Source: Yarrowia lipolytica
Lineage: Eukaryota; Ascomycota; Dipodascomycetes; Dipodascales
NCBI RefSeq assembly: GCF_001761485.1
Contig: NC_090772.1
Span: 2,106,501-2,170,500, forward strand
Length of the DNA stretch: 64,000 bases
Direction of reading: 5' to 3'
The notes under the pieces are model-generated. The model saw nothing but the letters and a program-made list of their open reading frames with translations, ran no database searches and was not told where the DNA came from. Made by a program: the position numbers and the translations under genes. Positions 22,531-33,709 of the stretch are shown here, one piece after another; within the stretch, counting starts at the first letter, position 1; each line of letters opens with the position of its first letter.

Positions 22531-23397
22531 CTATCTAACCCATTCCTCCAGGTCGCCTAGGCTCATCTCCTCGGGACATCCAACATCCTCTTCATCATTG
22601 ATCCAGCCAAGATGACCAATACCTGCATGATGGGGCTCTTTAAGGGTGTCGTAGTATGGGTTGAAGAGTTTGGTGATATCCAGAGAGAGATCGGGGGAAG
22701 GGGCAAGAGTCTGGTCGAGCCCACGCTGCTTGGGGGTCACGTGGGTCATGATGGGTGCCATTTTGATTTCTTCTTGTTCATCCTCGTCGTCCTGATTAAT
22801 AGGAGTGGTTGCCGCGGTGGAAGACACCTCCAGACGAGACTCCTCATCATCAGAGTCGTCCAGAGAAGAGAGATCATCGTCCGACGGCAGGTGGAATGAG
22901 TATCGCTGTGGGGAGGTCATGTACAGAGGAGACGAGGGGCTAGGGAAGGTAGACTGGATTGGTGAAACCTCCTCCTCTTCAGCCTCCTCGCTGTTTGTGT
23001 TGATCGATTCGTTAGAGGATCGTCGTCGTTTGTTGGAAGTCGCATCCGCAGTGTCCCGTCCTCCAGCTCGCTCCCTCTTTCGCTCCTTTTCCTTCTCCCT
23101 CTCTCGTCGCTCCCGCTCAATCTCCTCAGGCTCAGGACGGTCAATGATGGTGTAGATCATTCGCTTGGGGTGGTTGTCGGACAGCTTTTTTTGCACAAAC
23201 GTGGAGTCTGTGTCCAATTGGCCCAATTCCAGCCGTCGGATGTAAGAATTGATGCGAGCAGCCACCAGAATCGAAGGATTAGGCGACAAATCCACAGTTG
23301 GATAATTGCTTTCGATCGAGTGGATCATTTGCTTGACCGTGAGACCATTAGTGATGTTGAGAACATCGATACAGGCCTGGGAAATGTTGTCGAGCAT
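22531..23397 (-). CDS. GDS1-type winged-helix nuclear protein
   Basis: A 288-residue protein from the ATG of MLDNISQACIDVLNITNG. The upstream frame-open part contains no better start. Residues 1-60 form a small helical domain (..GLTVKQMIHSIESNYP.., ..ILVAARINSYIRRLELG..) of the kind found at the front of fungal GDS1-like regulators, a winged-helix fold. After it come PKRMIYTIIDRPEPEE, a Glu/Arg-rich basic helix, a KRRRSS nuclear-localisation-like cluster, and a long acidic Ser/Asp-rich tail with two conserved-looking short blocks near the end (DLSLDITKLFNPYYDTL; MSLGDLEEWV). Transcriptional or chromatin role is inferred from the family; yeast Gds1 was isolated as a suppressor of a mitochondrial-related NAM9 defect. 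Confidence 0.6.
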   Translation of the reverse strand: MLDNISQACIDVLNITNGLTVKQMIHSIESNYPTVDLSPNPSILVAARINSYIRRLELGQLDTDSTFVQKKLSDNHPKRMIYTIIDRPEPEEIERERREREKEKERKRERAGGRDTADATSNKRRRSSNESINTNSEEAEEEEVSPIQSTFPSPSSPLYMTSPQRYSFHLPSDDDLSSLDDSDDEESRLEVSSTAATTPINQDDEDEQEEIKMAPIMTHVTPKQRGLDQTLAPSPDLSLDITKLFNPYYDTLKEPHHAGIGHLGWINDEEDVGCPEEMSLGDLEEWVR

Positions 23398-26300
23398 GGT
23401 TGTGTGATGTGTCGGAAATGGCTGGTCTGATGCTGAAATCCAAGACCAGATCGTTCTGCTTAGATATCGCTTCAAATGCCATCAGCCATTTTTTATAAAG
23501 GCGCCCTTGAGACATTTCACTTTCTTTGTCTCATGCAAATGTGGACGTTTTAGGCAACTGCACGACGCATGAATTATACAAACATTTGGTCGCTTACAAC
23601 AAGGTTCAAGCTTGTTGTACTGTGTGCTGTGTGTGCAAAAAAAAGGCTAGGCCAGATTCAAAAGGTTCCATGAAGCCATAGAGAACCAGAGACAGTCAAA
23701 AGTATTCTCGCCATGCCACAGATAAGGATTCAGCTTTCACAATTGAGCAATATCTCTCAGAACAGCTACAATAACAGAATCAATTTCCACGTGCTCAAAG
23801 TACAATTATCATTCCCCTCAGACGTCCTAAACTTACACAAGTGTATATCATGGGCTCTTTCAGAGTTTGGGTGAGAGGAGGGATTCATGTTTTTTTAAGT
23901 CTTCATAGAATGGCCGATTTTCCAGATACAACAAATAAAAGTTGATATTAATGTGTAGTACCTCTCGAATATATATAACTATTTATATCTATACTCTACC
24001 TTATCTATTGCATGTAAAATCTCTTACCTCCAATGAACCCCTCTCACTGGATAATCTGTCTATCCGATAACAGAACCCAACCTAAAAGCCTATTAATAGA
24101 CAATATGGTGGTTCCTCCAGAACTTTGTTGTATGTAACTTAGTGTGGTGTGCCAGCCAGTACACACACTATGATACCGTAGACCGACTCAGGTGCGCATG
24201 TACGCACAGTAGGATAATCCCATCTTTTAGTGCAACGTTGGGCAAGCAGGATCTTTGGCCACATAAGGGTCTTCAGGTAGCATTGCGCAATGCTTGGCCT
24301 GAAGGCCAAATAATAAATTCTTGCTAAGCTCGCTCTTTTTTGCCACCTCGGGCTCCGACCTGTTGTGTGTGTTTCGATACTCACAGGACCCATGCTCTCT
24401 CGCAATGCCCACCCAACTCAAAGATGCGCATGCACACAATTGCATCAATAGGATTGTCAGAAATTAAGCCACACGTGGGGGGGGTTCGATCGAACCGCGC
24501 ACTACAGTATGTTCTGTATTGCAACAGGGGAGGGAAGAAAAGACGAAAATTGTAACAGTGCCATCAATGTTAAACTAAATAGCAACCAAACCACAGTTAT
24601 GGGATATAATCTGTCATCACAAATTTATTGATACCACATGTTCAGCTATTGGGTCTAACCCAGACATTGAATCCGACCGTGCTGGCAATAGCCGGTGGGA
24701 AATATCTGCGACGAAAGAGTCGTATTCGCAGGCTTTATTTGTCGTGTCGTATTCGAAATAAAGTGACAACTTAAGCGGGGTATCATATATAATCCAGAAC
24801 CGGAGTATTATTCCTCTATGTGACCAGTGGGGTCATCTAAGAGCATCAGCTGATTCCCATGACACCACTGGTTATCTAGCTGTAGCTGTAGCACGAATAG
24901 CTCTCCAGCTATCTGCTCTTTCTTCAAAGTTGCGTGTTCTAGACTAAGGCCCACTTAGACCAGGTCATAAACCAAGAAATACAGATACCCTGGCTGTTTT
25001 GTAAAAGCCTCACGATGGTAATACTCTAAATATTGACCTATTCTTCAGCCAATATGTGCAGTAGCCACTGTTCCTCGTTTCTCGACCTCCAACCACAAGT
25101 AGAGCCACCCATAATTCCTCAGAACCAAAAACCATGAGGACCGCATACGTCGCAGAGACCCGTAAGGCCAGGCCGAGAGCCAGACCCCCTATTGATAAGT
25201 ACCCCTCAGTCTTCCACATGATTGCTACGCAATTAGTCCCCTCCTGGAGTCCTTCTATCGCCCTCCCCATAGAGTCATCCTGCGGGTTGAAGATGCCTTC
25301 TCTTACCCCCCACAGGTCCCATCACACTTGCAGACGACTGTGCTTCATACCTGCCAGTTAGTTGCTCCCGCCATTGGCTCGAATCCTGTTTGGTTTAGTC
25401 TACCAGCAGTAACGGGATCTTTTGCTGCGCCTCTCATCTGAAACCGTAGCTGCAAACCTGATAAACCGATCGAGTCAAGTGCGTGCACCCCGACACATAT
25501 ACGGTTGACTTGAGACATGCTGAAGGGAAAAACCCGTTTTCAACTTATACATACAAGGGCTATACTATACATTGAACAGGTTGCATTGAGACTGTATATA
25601 AAAAACGATCTATGGAATCCGTACAAGTCCGTCTGTCTCCTTATAAAAATCTGGAACTTGAATTGGCTTCTCACTGAGACTAACCCAAAGGGTGAGTTGA
25701 ACCTTAAATAGCATTCTCTACAATGAGATTAACGACATGTCTATTTGCGTTGGGGCCGGGTAACCACCATAGGCTATTTTTATGACGCAGGAAAAGAAAA
25801 TTAGGGGGAAGGCGACTGTACAGATTGAGCTCCACATCGGCTGGAGCACACAACGCTTTGAGACTAACACTGGGACTTGCGCATTCCTAAATATTATTTT
25901 CTGTCACATATACACCTTAGAACTTTCAGAACAAAAAATGTCTTTGTGGTATTTCCTACAGCTCCAGCAAATATCCACTATCTACCGTATTATACTGGTG
26001 GTAAGACCCCCAGATTTCAGAACTATCCACCGAAGGTTCCAATGAGACAAAACGCTGAGCCAAACTGGGGAGACAAGGTTGTTCAATTTTAGCACACAAT
26101 TTTTTCAGTCTAAGGTCGCTATTGAAAAGGGAAAAAGAAGTCACTTCCCAAAGTAGATATCTAGTGCGCCATACTAAAATGGAAACCGAAAAATACACGA
26201 CTCTGACAACGAGTACGGGTTCTCCATTGACATGAGTTTCTGCAGCACAAGTGGCATTTCTCAGGGACAATTCTTCAAGTGCACAGTGTACATACATCGT

Positions 26301-27021
26301 ACAAGTACATACTGTACGTACATACTTGTACTTATTCTGGTACAGTACTTGGGTCCTTAATCGATGGCCTTCTGGTGGTAAAAAACCAGTTATTGTGATC
26401 TAACACAAAACCAACAAGCCGGAGTTGTAACTTGAGTAGATAATACGGGAATACAGCCAATTGCTACTCTTGTTTCTGCCCGGACAGCTCCACGGGTCTT
26501 GAGAGTCGCTCTCTCAGTGTTGCACAACCACTCGCCTGCTTCCGTCAGGTCACGTGCTTTGGATTATCTGTAAACATCATCGTTTCAGCATGTGTCCAGC
26601 AATTATCAACTCTAAAGAGTGCCGAGAGACCTTGAGTGTCTCCAAGTCATTCATCTCGCTACAGAGTAAGTACAAGTACGAGTACTGTACATACTGTACC
26701 GGCACTATAAGTAGTAGACTCATACAAGTGATTTAGACAGCCTTCAAAAAAGACTAAACTACAAGTAGTCAACTTGCAAACCAGAGGTCGAGACAAGGCA
26801 AATCTCCGTGACACGACCACCCAGCACTCCATCGCCAGTCACTTCTGTAATATAAAATCGCACAAGATCGCTACAGTATGTACCAGTCCAGTACAATTAG
26901 AGTTAATTGCGCAAGATAACAACGAGAGTCAGACCTGACTCTATTTTGCAGTGTCCAAAATGTACTTGCAAGTGAAACTCATAGAATCAATGTTTCGATA
27001 CGACCGAGCCGTTAAATATCC
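23398..27021. other. Intergenic, 3.6 kb
   Basis: No gene recognised on either strand, only short random frames. A perfect palindrome GGTTCGATCGAACC lies at about 24484-24497. A GTAC-word cluster lies at 26295-26345. Part next to 23397 is the promoter of the GDS1-like gene. Confidence 0.4.
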
Positions 27022-27071
27022 TCCCCCAATCATCCCACAATCATCCCCCAATCATCCCCCAATTATCCCCC
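27022..27071. repeat. Tandem repeat, 11-bp unit CAATCATCCCC
   Basis: About four and a half imperfect copies of the C-rich 11-bp unit. Non-coding. Confidence 0.75.
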
Positions 27072-27300
27072 GTTCATCCGGAGTGATCCGTGATTTTTGC
27101 GCGGCAACCCGGCATTCTCTCTCACGGCTCAGCAGTGTGCACATTTATCTGCTCATCTGCAACATCATCCCATCTGGTGAGTTTTCTATGCACGGCTTCG
27201 ATGTCCAATGCTTATCTAGTTTCAGCCCGCATGATTGGCTGAAAATGGCTTACCCTACCATTACAAATTGAACCTTATTATTTAAGCATCCTGTGGGAAA

Positions 27301-27342
27301 TGACTCCAGTCATGCACCTGAGTCATATTGTGCATGACGTCA
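27301..27342. promoter_or_regulatory. Cluster of bZIP-type sites
   Basis: Within 42 bp: TGACTCCAGTCA (27301-27312), TGAGTCA (27319-27325, Gcn4/AP-1 consensus) and TGACGTCA (27335-27342, CRE consensus). A TATTTAAG sits just upstream. No gene starts downstream on the plus strand that I can support; the cyclin gene converges from the right. Confidence 0.45.
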
Positions 27343-27709
27343 TGGCTGGTAAGAGTGACCTCCAACAGTAACAGCACCATGCAGAGAAACAAAATATCCT
27401 ACCACTGTAAGCAGTAGTCTATCCACAGAGCGTAGTTCGTCTCAGGAGAAGAACGACCCATCATTTTCTGCACTCACTGAAGATTTTTCTCCCACCCCTC
27501 GCCCACCAGCATCTTTCCCCGTCGATAGAGTATTTTTATACGAGCTTGGCACTCCAACATTTTTGATATCGACGTATATTGTGTGATCTGGCCCAGAGTC
27601 TCGAGGTTCTGAGGCAAAAAGAACACAAATTACAAATACGAAGCAGTGGATGGATGCAATAAATATATTATGCTAAATAAGTATCTCCGATGGACTTTTT
27701 TGAAACTTT

Positions 27710-28795
27710 TTAGGAATGATAGTACCCCTGGTTGTAGCCATAGTCGTATGGTTGCTTGGGGATGGCCTGGGTTTGGGGTTGGGTTTGGGGTTGGTTCTGG
27801 GCACCAACAAAGCCATATCGCTTACTTCGCTCAGGAGTAACGGGAGGAGTCATCATGACATCCTCAGGGTCGGGGGTTTCACCACCTCGTAGCCCAATTG
27901 CATTTCGCATGAACTCGAATTTGGTAGAGGCGTATTTTGACTGAATACATGCGGGGACAGCTTGGGTCTCAAGCTGGTTAATAATGAAGTTGACGTCTGG
28001 ACGAGGAGACACGGGATAGTCTGGGATACCATGAGTGTAGTACATGGCGAGCAGCTGAGCTGCCATGGCCACGGACGACTTTCGAGCATCAATGAGCTGC
28101 TCATTGAAAAGAGCACACTCACACAGGTACAGGCCAAACAGACGAAGTGTTCGGAACTTGTCGTCGAAAATGGGATCCGTGGTACCAATGAACATGTCCA
28201 GGAACGCGTCTGCAGTGGGTGCGGAGACAGACCACTCCAAGACGTTGAGCATGTAGCCCTCCATCTGGAGGTACTCACGCTTGGAGTAAGCGGGCTGCAA
28301 ACGGTGCAGCTGGTCGAGAGTAGGGACTGCGACCTTTCTCTCAACATACTTGGCTGCGATCCATAGGGCAGCCAGGGCCACAAGGGGGTAGTAGCCATCC
28401 ACAATAATGCATTTACTGGTGTACCGATCCAAGAGAGCCACCGCAGTGAAAAGGGTATCCGAAGAGAGGTCAAAGTATCTGTGTGAATTGACCACATCTT
28501 CCAGAGCTTCTCGTCTGTTTGCAAAGGTCACGTGGGGTTGCTGACGCATCATGTCTGTGTCGCAGCTGTACGCCTTCTCCAGCATGTGCATGTGTGCGAT
28601 CATGTCGTCGGCGTACTCGTGTTCATTGTCAGCAGACAAGGCCCGTTCACGAAGCTTCAGTGTGGCCTGGGCAGGGCGCTGGTGTTGGGGGATAGAGTGG
28701 TAGAGAGCCACAGAGTCGGAGGCGGAGTGGAATGCGTGTCGATCAGCAAACTCCGAAAGAGTTTGCATAGTAGTTTGGGAAGGTGTCATGAACAT
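27710..28795 (-). CDS. G1/S cyclin (Cln family)
   Basis: A 361-residue protein from the first ATG (MFMTPSQTTMQTLSEF). The cyclin box starts with the Cln-type entry EYADDMIAHMHMLEKAYS, goes through QQPHVTFANRREALEDVVN (the Arg and acidic residue of this helix contact the CDK), and on to LFTAVALLDRYTSKCIIV, ALAALWIAAKYVER and LQMEGYMLNVLEWSVSAPT. This is the helix order of an N-terminal cyclin fold and resembles yeast Cln1-3 and S. pombe Puc1. A second helical repeat follows. The C-terminus is Gln/Pro/Tyr-rich (TQPQTQ.., YDYGYNQGYY), where G1 cyclins usually carry degradation signals, though no obvious PEST is seen. Its partner would be the Cdc28/Cdk1 kinase. The upstream region holds a probable leader intron and a CRE site. 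Confidence 0.85.
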   Translation of the reverse strand: MFMTPSQTTMQTLSEFADRHAFHSASDSVALYHSIPQHQRPAQATLKLRERALSADNEHEYADDMIAHMHMLEKAYSCDTDMMRQQPHVTFANRREALEDVVNSHRYFDLSSDTLFTAVALLDRYTSKCIIVDGYYPLVALAALWIAAKYVERKVAVPTLDQLHRLQPAYSKREYLQMEGYMLNVLEWSVSAPTADAFLDMFIGTTDPIFDDKFRTLRLFGLYLCECALFNEQLIDARKSSVAMAAQLLAMYYTHGIPDYPVSPRPDVNFIINQLETQAVPACIQSKYASTKFEFMRNAIGLRGGETPDPEDVMMTPPVTPERSKRYGFVGAQNQPQTQPQTQAIPKQPYDYGYNQGYYHS

Positions 28796-28808
28796 GTCGT
28801 TTAGCAAT

Positions 28809-28923
28809 CTGGGTTAGTGTGTGTTCACGAGGATGTTACTTGAGCAGTGTGATGAAGGCGATGTTGAGGCAGTGACAAACGCATATGGGGTTAGGTGGCG
28901 GCAACTAGGGGTGGGTTACTCAC
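28809..28923 (-). other. Probable 5'-UTR intron of the cyclin gene
   Basis: On the minus strand a GTGAGT donor (starting at 28923) is followed 106 nt later by CTAACCCAG, the Yarrowia-type fused branch/acceptor, ending at 28809. That is 13 nt before the first ATG of the cyclin frame. Length 115 nt. No ATG with an open frame precedes the donor, so it would lie in the leader. Confidence 0.5.
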
Positions 28924-29021
28924 AGCCAGCGTCAGTGACAGGGACACCAACGTGTCTGACAGTGCGACAGGAACGAGTCCAAGAGATCACGACGACGATG
29001 ATGGTGCTAGTATGATGATTG

Positions 29022-29029
29022 TGACGTCA
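29022..29029. promoter_or_regulatory. CRE-type palindrome TGACGTCA upstream of the cyclin gene
   Basis: A perfect TGACGTCA, 227 bp upstream of the cyclin ATG and 99 bp beyond the donor of its leader intron. Bound by ATF/CREB-type bZIP factors in fungi. Confidence 0.4.
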
Positions 29030-32000
29030 ATGCTGCGATTGTGTCGGGTTGAATCAGATCCAGGCCAACGCAATGCAAGGGTGTATGCAGTATGTAGACA
29101 CTGTATAGTGCACTGTAGAAAGTCATGTCAACACTGCAACCTGAGATCCTTTTATCGTCATGGTCCCACCACACAGTTTTTGTAGTCGATGTCGCTTTTT
29201 CATCTCTAGGAGTAGTCTGCTGAGCATCCCCTTTTCCCCCCCTCTTATTACCACCAAAACCCTAAATAAACTTTTCACGCATGCATACCCTTGCATGATT
29301 CCATGTCTCGTCATGTTTCTCACCATCCGGTGAGACATATAGACAAACATATCGTCTTCAGAGGGTAGGTCACGCTGTGCAAGTTTTTTTTCCCACCCGA
29401 AAGCAGACCCGCATAAAGTCATTGACATTTTCTGCTGCATCAGAAATACGGCTCCCTGTATTTTCCAGCTGCAGAATTTAGTGTCACACAGCCTGTCCTG
29501 CCCAAGTTACCTTGCATCCACGATTTAGCCAGCTCGACTAGACAAGTGAGGGAACAAAATAGGTCTCGCTTTAGGAGAGGAACCCACGAAGAGTCCAACG
29601 ATACTATTTCTCACCGGCTTGGGCTGGAAACCTGCCAAACGTGTGAATCATCCTGTTCCTCCCTCAAAACCAAAATACTTACAGCTCCAGGCCATTGATG
29701 CAAATGCAATTTTATGAATGAAAAAGGTGGATTGTCAAGATCGCGGTCAACACGAAGTGGGAGTGTTTTTGTGTGGTGTGCTTGTGGTCTTGTAGGAAAT
29801 GAATGATGTGATGCCGTTGAGGGTCGTGAATGAATGTTGAATGTTCCTTCCTAGATGAGTGTCACAGTGAGTTGGTTGATTCGGTGTGCAAGAAGAAATA
29901 AATAATGCTGAAAAATGAAATGAAGAGAAGGTAGTGCAAGAAGAAGAGGTGGGTGTAAGTTTTTGTGTCAAGAGATGTTTGACAATCTCGTACGCAGCAC
30001 TCAAAAGTAGGAGCTGGGAGGATGCAGGACGGTATAAAAAGAAGGGGCCAGCAAAGAACACAAGCACAATCACTTAAACCAAGACTGCACCAAAGGGCGG
30101 ACTGCATCAAGAGTTTAAATCCGAGGGCGAGGGTTAGCAGTGTGGGTTTTGTGTGAAGGGGCAGGTAGATTCGGTCTCTCAAAAGAGAACTGTTACTGAT
30201 GCGATTAAGCCGAAAATCACAGGAAACCAAGTCGAGGCCCAAAATATAATAAGACCGTTTTGACCGAGCGAATATCTCCTCTCAAAGCCGAGATACAGGT
30301 ACAACCATTTTTCACAGATCTCTGCCCACCCCGAACTCTATTTGTTGGACGTTGAAACGAAGATATTTTGGCCAGTCCGTAATAGGACCATTGAGCCACC
30401 AATGGGAGAGATAATTAGATAGGATTGCTCAAGAGCGCCCCTAGATTATAATGCCACTTTTTCCGGTAACAGAATGTTGGTATCTCAGGATTTCGTCTTG
30501 ATCCGTCACCTTGACAACAGATTGGTTTTGCCATGCGGACCGAAAATTACACTCTGAGGATGGGCTGGCTGTGGGGAACCAATGGTTTTGGGGTTAGGGT
30601 TTCCAAGTTGGATGGGCGTTTTGCTGGCAAGGGGTTATCCCTTGGTTGTGATGTACATTGGGAGGGATGTGACGGGTCGGGTATATTCGTGTTTAGAACC
30701 ATGTGATAATTTTAGCCCTGTACTAGCCCACAGCACTTGAGATCTCCGGTCAGGAAATGATGGAAGAGATTCTTCTCGCAGATGACACAGATTCTGCCAC
30801 CTGCCTGTATTTTTTCCTAGCGTTCCTTGACCACCTCGTTATCGCATACCATCATTCTGCATCACACATGTCAGGCCGATACTCTGGCAACATATTGGAA
30901 CTTTATTTTTACAGTGTTCGCAAAGCTCAATATCTCGTCGAGGAAGGGGAGGTTCATGGAAGCTGTAGAGGAGTAAACGAAAAGCTGTTTTGACAGCTTT
31001 GGTGGGCAAAGTGCGTGGAAGAAGATGGTATAACTATTACCCCAATCAACAGCTGCTCTTGTTTTATATCGCCGCAGTGAAAATTTTCCGTCAAGACCAT
31101 GGGTCTAATTTTGAGACCAGCCGGAACCGAATATTTCCATCCGACGTTTTCACACACACTAGAAACGGGCCTACGCACACAACTAAGTGCATCCCACATA
31201 TAATACTTGCTGAGTTGACCACAGACAGCTATTAATTACCCTCAAAAACGGACCAATAGGAAAAAAATAGATAAATGCCGTTAAACTAGCCCTGGTGTTT
31301 CGGCACCAACAACTGCCTTTTTCTCTCCTCTTGGATACCATGCCGTATCAACCCTTCCTTTGTCAATTATCCCTTTCGTGTTAGCCCACCTCGGCATGTT
31401 ATTGGCAAACTGACATGTTGTGTGTGTGTGCTTTTTACACAAAGTAAATGCGCGTGTAGATGCGCGTGGCGCGTGTATTTTTCACTTTTTGTGGTGGTGC
31501 GAGAAGCTGCAGCAGATTTAGCGACCGAAGGCTCACAGGTGGCAATCAAAAGTGTGCGACACAGCTACGATATTGCGGGCTGTAGAGAGGTCAAAAGAAC
31601 GTAAGATGCGAAATAAAAGCCGGTACAAGTAAAAGACATGACAAGACATGACACAAAAGCATATAAATCTCCCGCAGGTTCGTTTTCTCTATGGTTTGTT
31701 GTCGCTGCTTCCAGGAAAATGTCGATGCCCTATGTACGAGAATAGTATGTACCAGTACGTACATGCAATGGTACACACAACCGCTGCTGCCAGCATGATT
31801 GCTACGACAGACTAAGGTTGTTGAAATATATGTGGTGGTGGGTTCTGCTGACGTATGTTGACCCACCGAAACCCTCTGTTCTCCGAGTATTGGACCCATC
31901 CACACCTAATTGAGGCCTAGGTTACGACGTGGAGGTGGATATAACACCATTTGTCCCCAATTCGTACAATATTATCATGTTATATTATGATTATTCTCAT

Positions 32001-33120
32001 TATTGTCCAACCCTGATGGACGCGTGGGTGTGGGATTAAGCTATTGACTTTCTTTGCGCCCCAACTCATTGCCATGGGACACCACAGAGGGCCGCACTAG
32101 GAAAAAAGTAGTCTGACGCAAGGGGGAAACGCCTCCATGTTGAAAGAAGACGTGATACGAGGACACACGTGACGAAATGTCATTAAATAGCTCACCTCAT
32201 ATACGACCAATGCCAAGACGTAGTAGAAATATTAAATCTATCGTACTCACTACGATACCTGTACTTCAGACTAGGAGCGTTTCACACAAGGCTATGTGCC
32301 CAGATGTCTTAACGTGGTTGTGGTGTGGGGCAGACAGTCCACCCAATTTGTGTATTTTATTTTTACCCCTGATTGACAGTTCCCATGGTCGGATGGGCTG
32401 AATTGGAGTGAGCTATTTCCAGTGGCTGTTTTATTATAATATTTGCTTCTTTCAGCGGCGTTTCAGATATTATTTGGGTTGTAAAAGGGATATTATTTGC
32501 CCAAATGGGATGGCTGCAAGGGGAACTGCGAACTCTGCTTACCTAACGGTTGCCCAACCTGTTGTTTCGCAAGATACGGTCATGGTTGTTTTTGGCAACC
32601 ACAGAGATCATCACTACGAAAAGGGCGTCCAAATGACTAAAGTGGACTGTGCGTAGCGCATATACGGCTCACAAGCATAAAGCACCACAGGGATTGAGTT
32701 AGTCTGGTAACTTCAATTTGGGTCGGTTCCAGAGCAGGCTCCAAGAGTGGAGTGGGTTGACTCCGGATGCGAAAGGGTGACAAAAACGGCGGAGTGGAGG
32801 GGATCAGTATGGACCAACCACAATTGCGTTCGGTCCATTGACAAGTTTGTAACGACAACCGTCAGATATTACTGTAGCCTGGAGTGAGCGTCCATCCTTA
32901 GTTTCGACCTGTGACTAAGCATTCCTCCCAAAGATGCGTGGTAATACATTATGCTGTACCTGGTACATACTGCATAATACTTGAGTAATAATCAAAACAA
33001 CGAGCATGGCAACTATGGATCGAAATGATGATGGACGGGTTAATTGAGTGTTCTCCGCACTTACAACATGGACTCTGGGACTCTCTCCTGCCGTGTATAG
33101 TGTCACATCACTATGTGATT

Positions 33121-33140
33121 AAATAAATAAATAAATAAAA
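33121..33140. repeat. Microsatellite (AAAT)5
   Basis: Five copies of AAAT in an AT-rich intergenic stretch. Confidence 0.8.
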
Positions 33141-33673
33141 TCTCTAGAATAACGAGAATATAAAAACAAAAACAATAAGGCGTAGGGGCAAGAGCAACAA
33201 ATCAATACAGCAACATATACCTCTAAGATAGTGAATGAGTTGAAGTGAATTGTAGAGAACAGGATAATCTCAACTTGTAGAATGTACATATTACAAGTAG
33301 TAGCATTACGGGCTAAAAATCCTGGGTTTCCGTGATACTCAGACCTTTCACCAACATTCTTGGTGAGAGTCAGCATAAGACTTCTAGATATCATGCTGTA
33401 ATCCATGCTGTAATATCGAATGTATTTTCAAAGTGACGTAACCTGTAAGCTTTTCTTCAAGATGATTGACATGAACTTGTCCAGTTGTGTCGAGAATCAT
33501 CACTCATAACCTGTACAAAGTTCACCGCAGTCTTAAAACTCTAATTAGCAAGTACACACAAACATTCTCAGTAACCATTAATTAGTGGCATATTCACCAA
33601 ACAAGATCACCTTGTTTTGATACTCAAGGAGCCAACGAAAGCCTGTGCTGCTAACGACCATATATACAGCCAG

Positions 33674-33704
33674 TCACGTGAAATGGAGAAATGACTTCAC
33701 GTGA
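33674..33704 (+). promoter_or_regulatory. Twin TCACGTGA palindromes in front of the NMD4-like gene
   Basis: Perfect copies at 33674-33681 and 33697-33704, 23 bp apart (about two helical turns), ending 5 nt before the ATG at 33710. A TATATA lies at 33661-33666. The sites could be bound by a Cbf1/USF-type bHLH factor and must sit in the core promoter or leader. Confidence 0.5.
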
Positions 33705-33709
33705 TCTAA

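Larger units (their letters stand above)
29030..33709. other. Intergenic, 4.7 kb
   Basis: No gene recognised. The minus strand around 29750-30070 is pyrimidine/CA-rich and free of convincing coding, like a yeast leader, so cyclin transcripts may begin that far up. A plus-oriented TATAAAA at about 30032-30038 has no gene downstream. An (AAAT)n run lies at 33121-33140. GTAC words occur at 31740-31775. Confidence 0.4.

Noticed and set aside
24484-24497. GGTTCGATCGAACC resembling a tRNA B box
   Set aside because: It is a simple palindrome. No A box, no acceptor stem and no T-stem pairing around it on either strand.
29747-30242. Two overlapping minus-strand frames of 108 and 126 codons
   Set aside because: Ser/Thr/Cys/Leu-rich content from pyrimidine-rich leader-like DNA, non-ATG starts, no motif.
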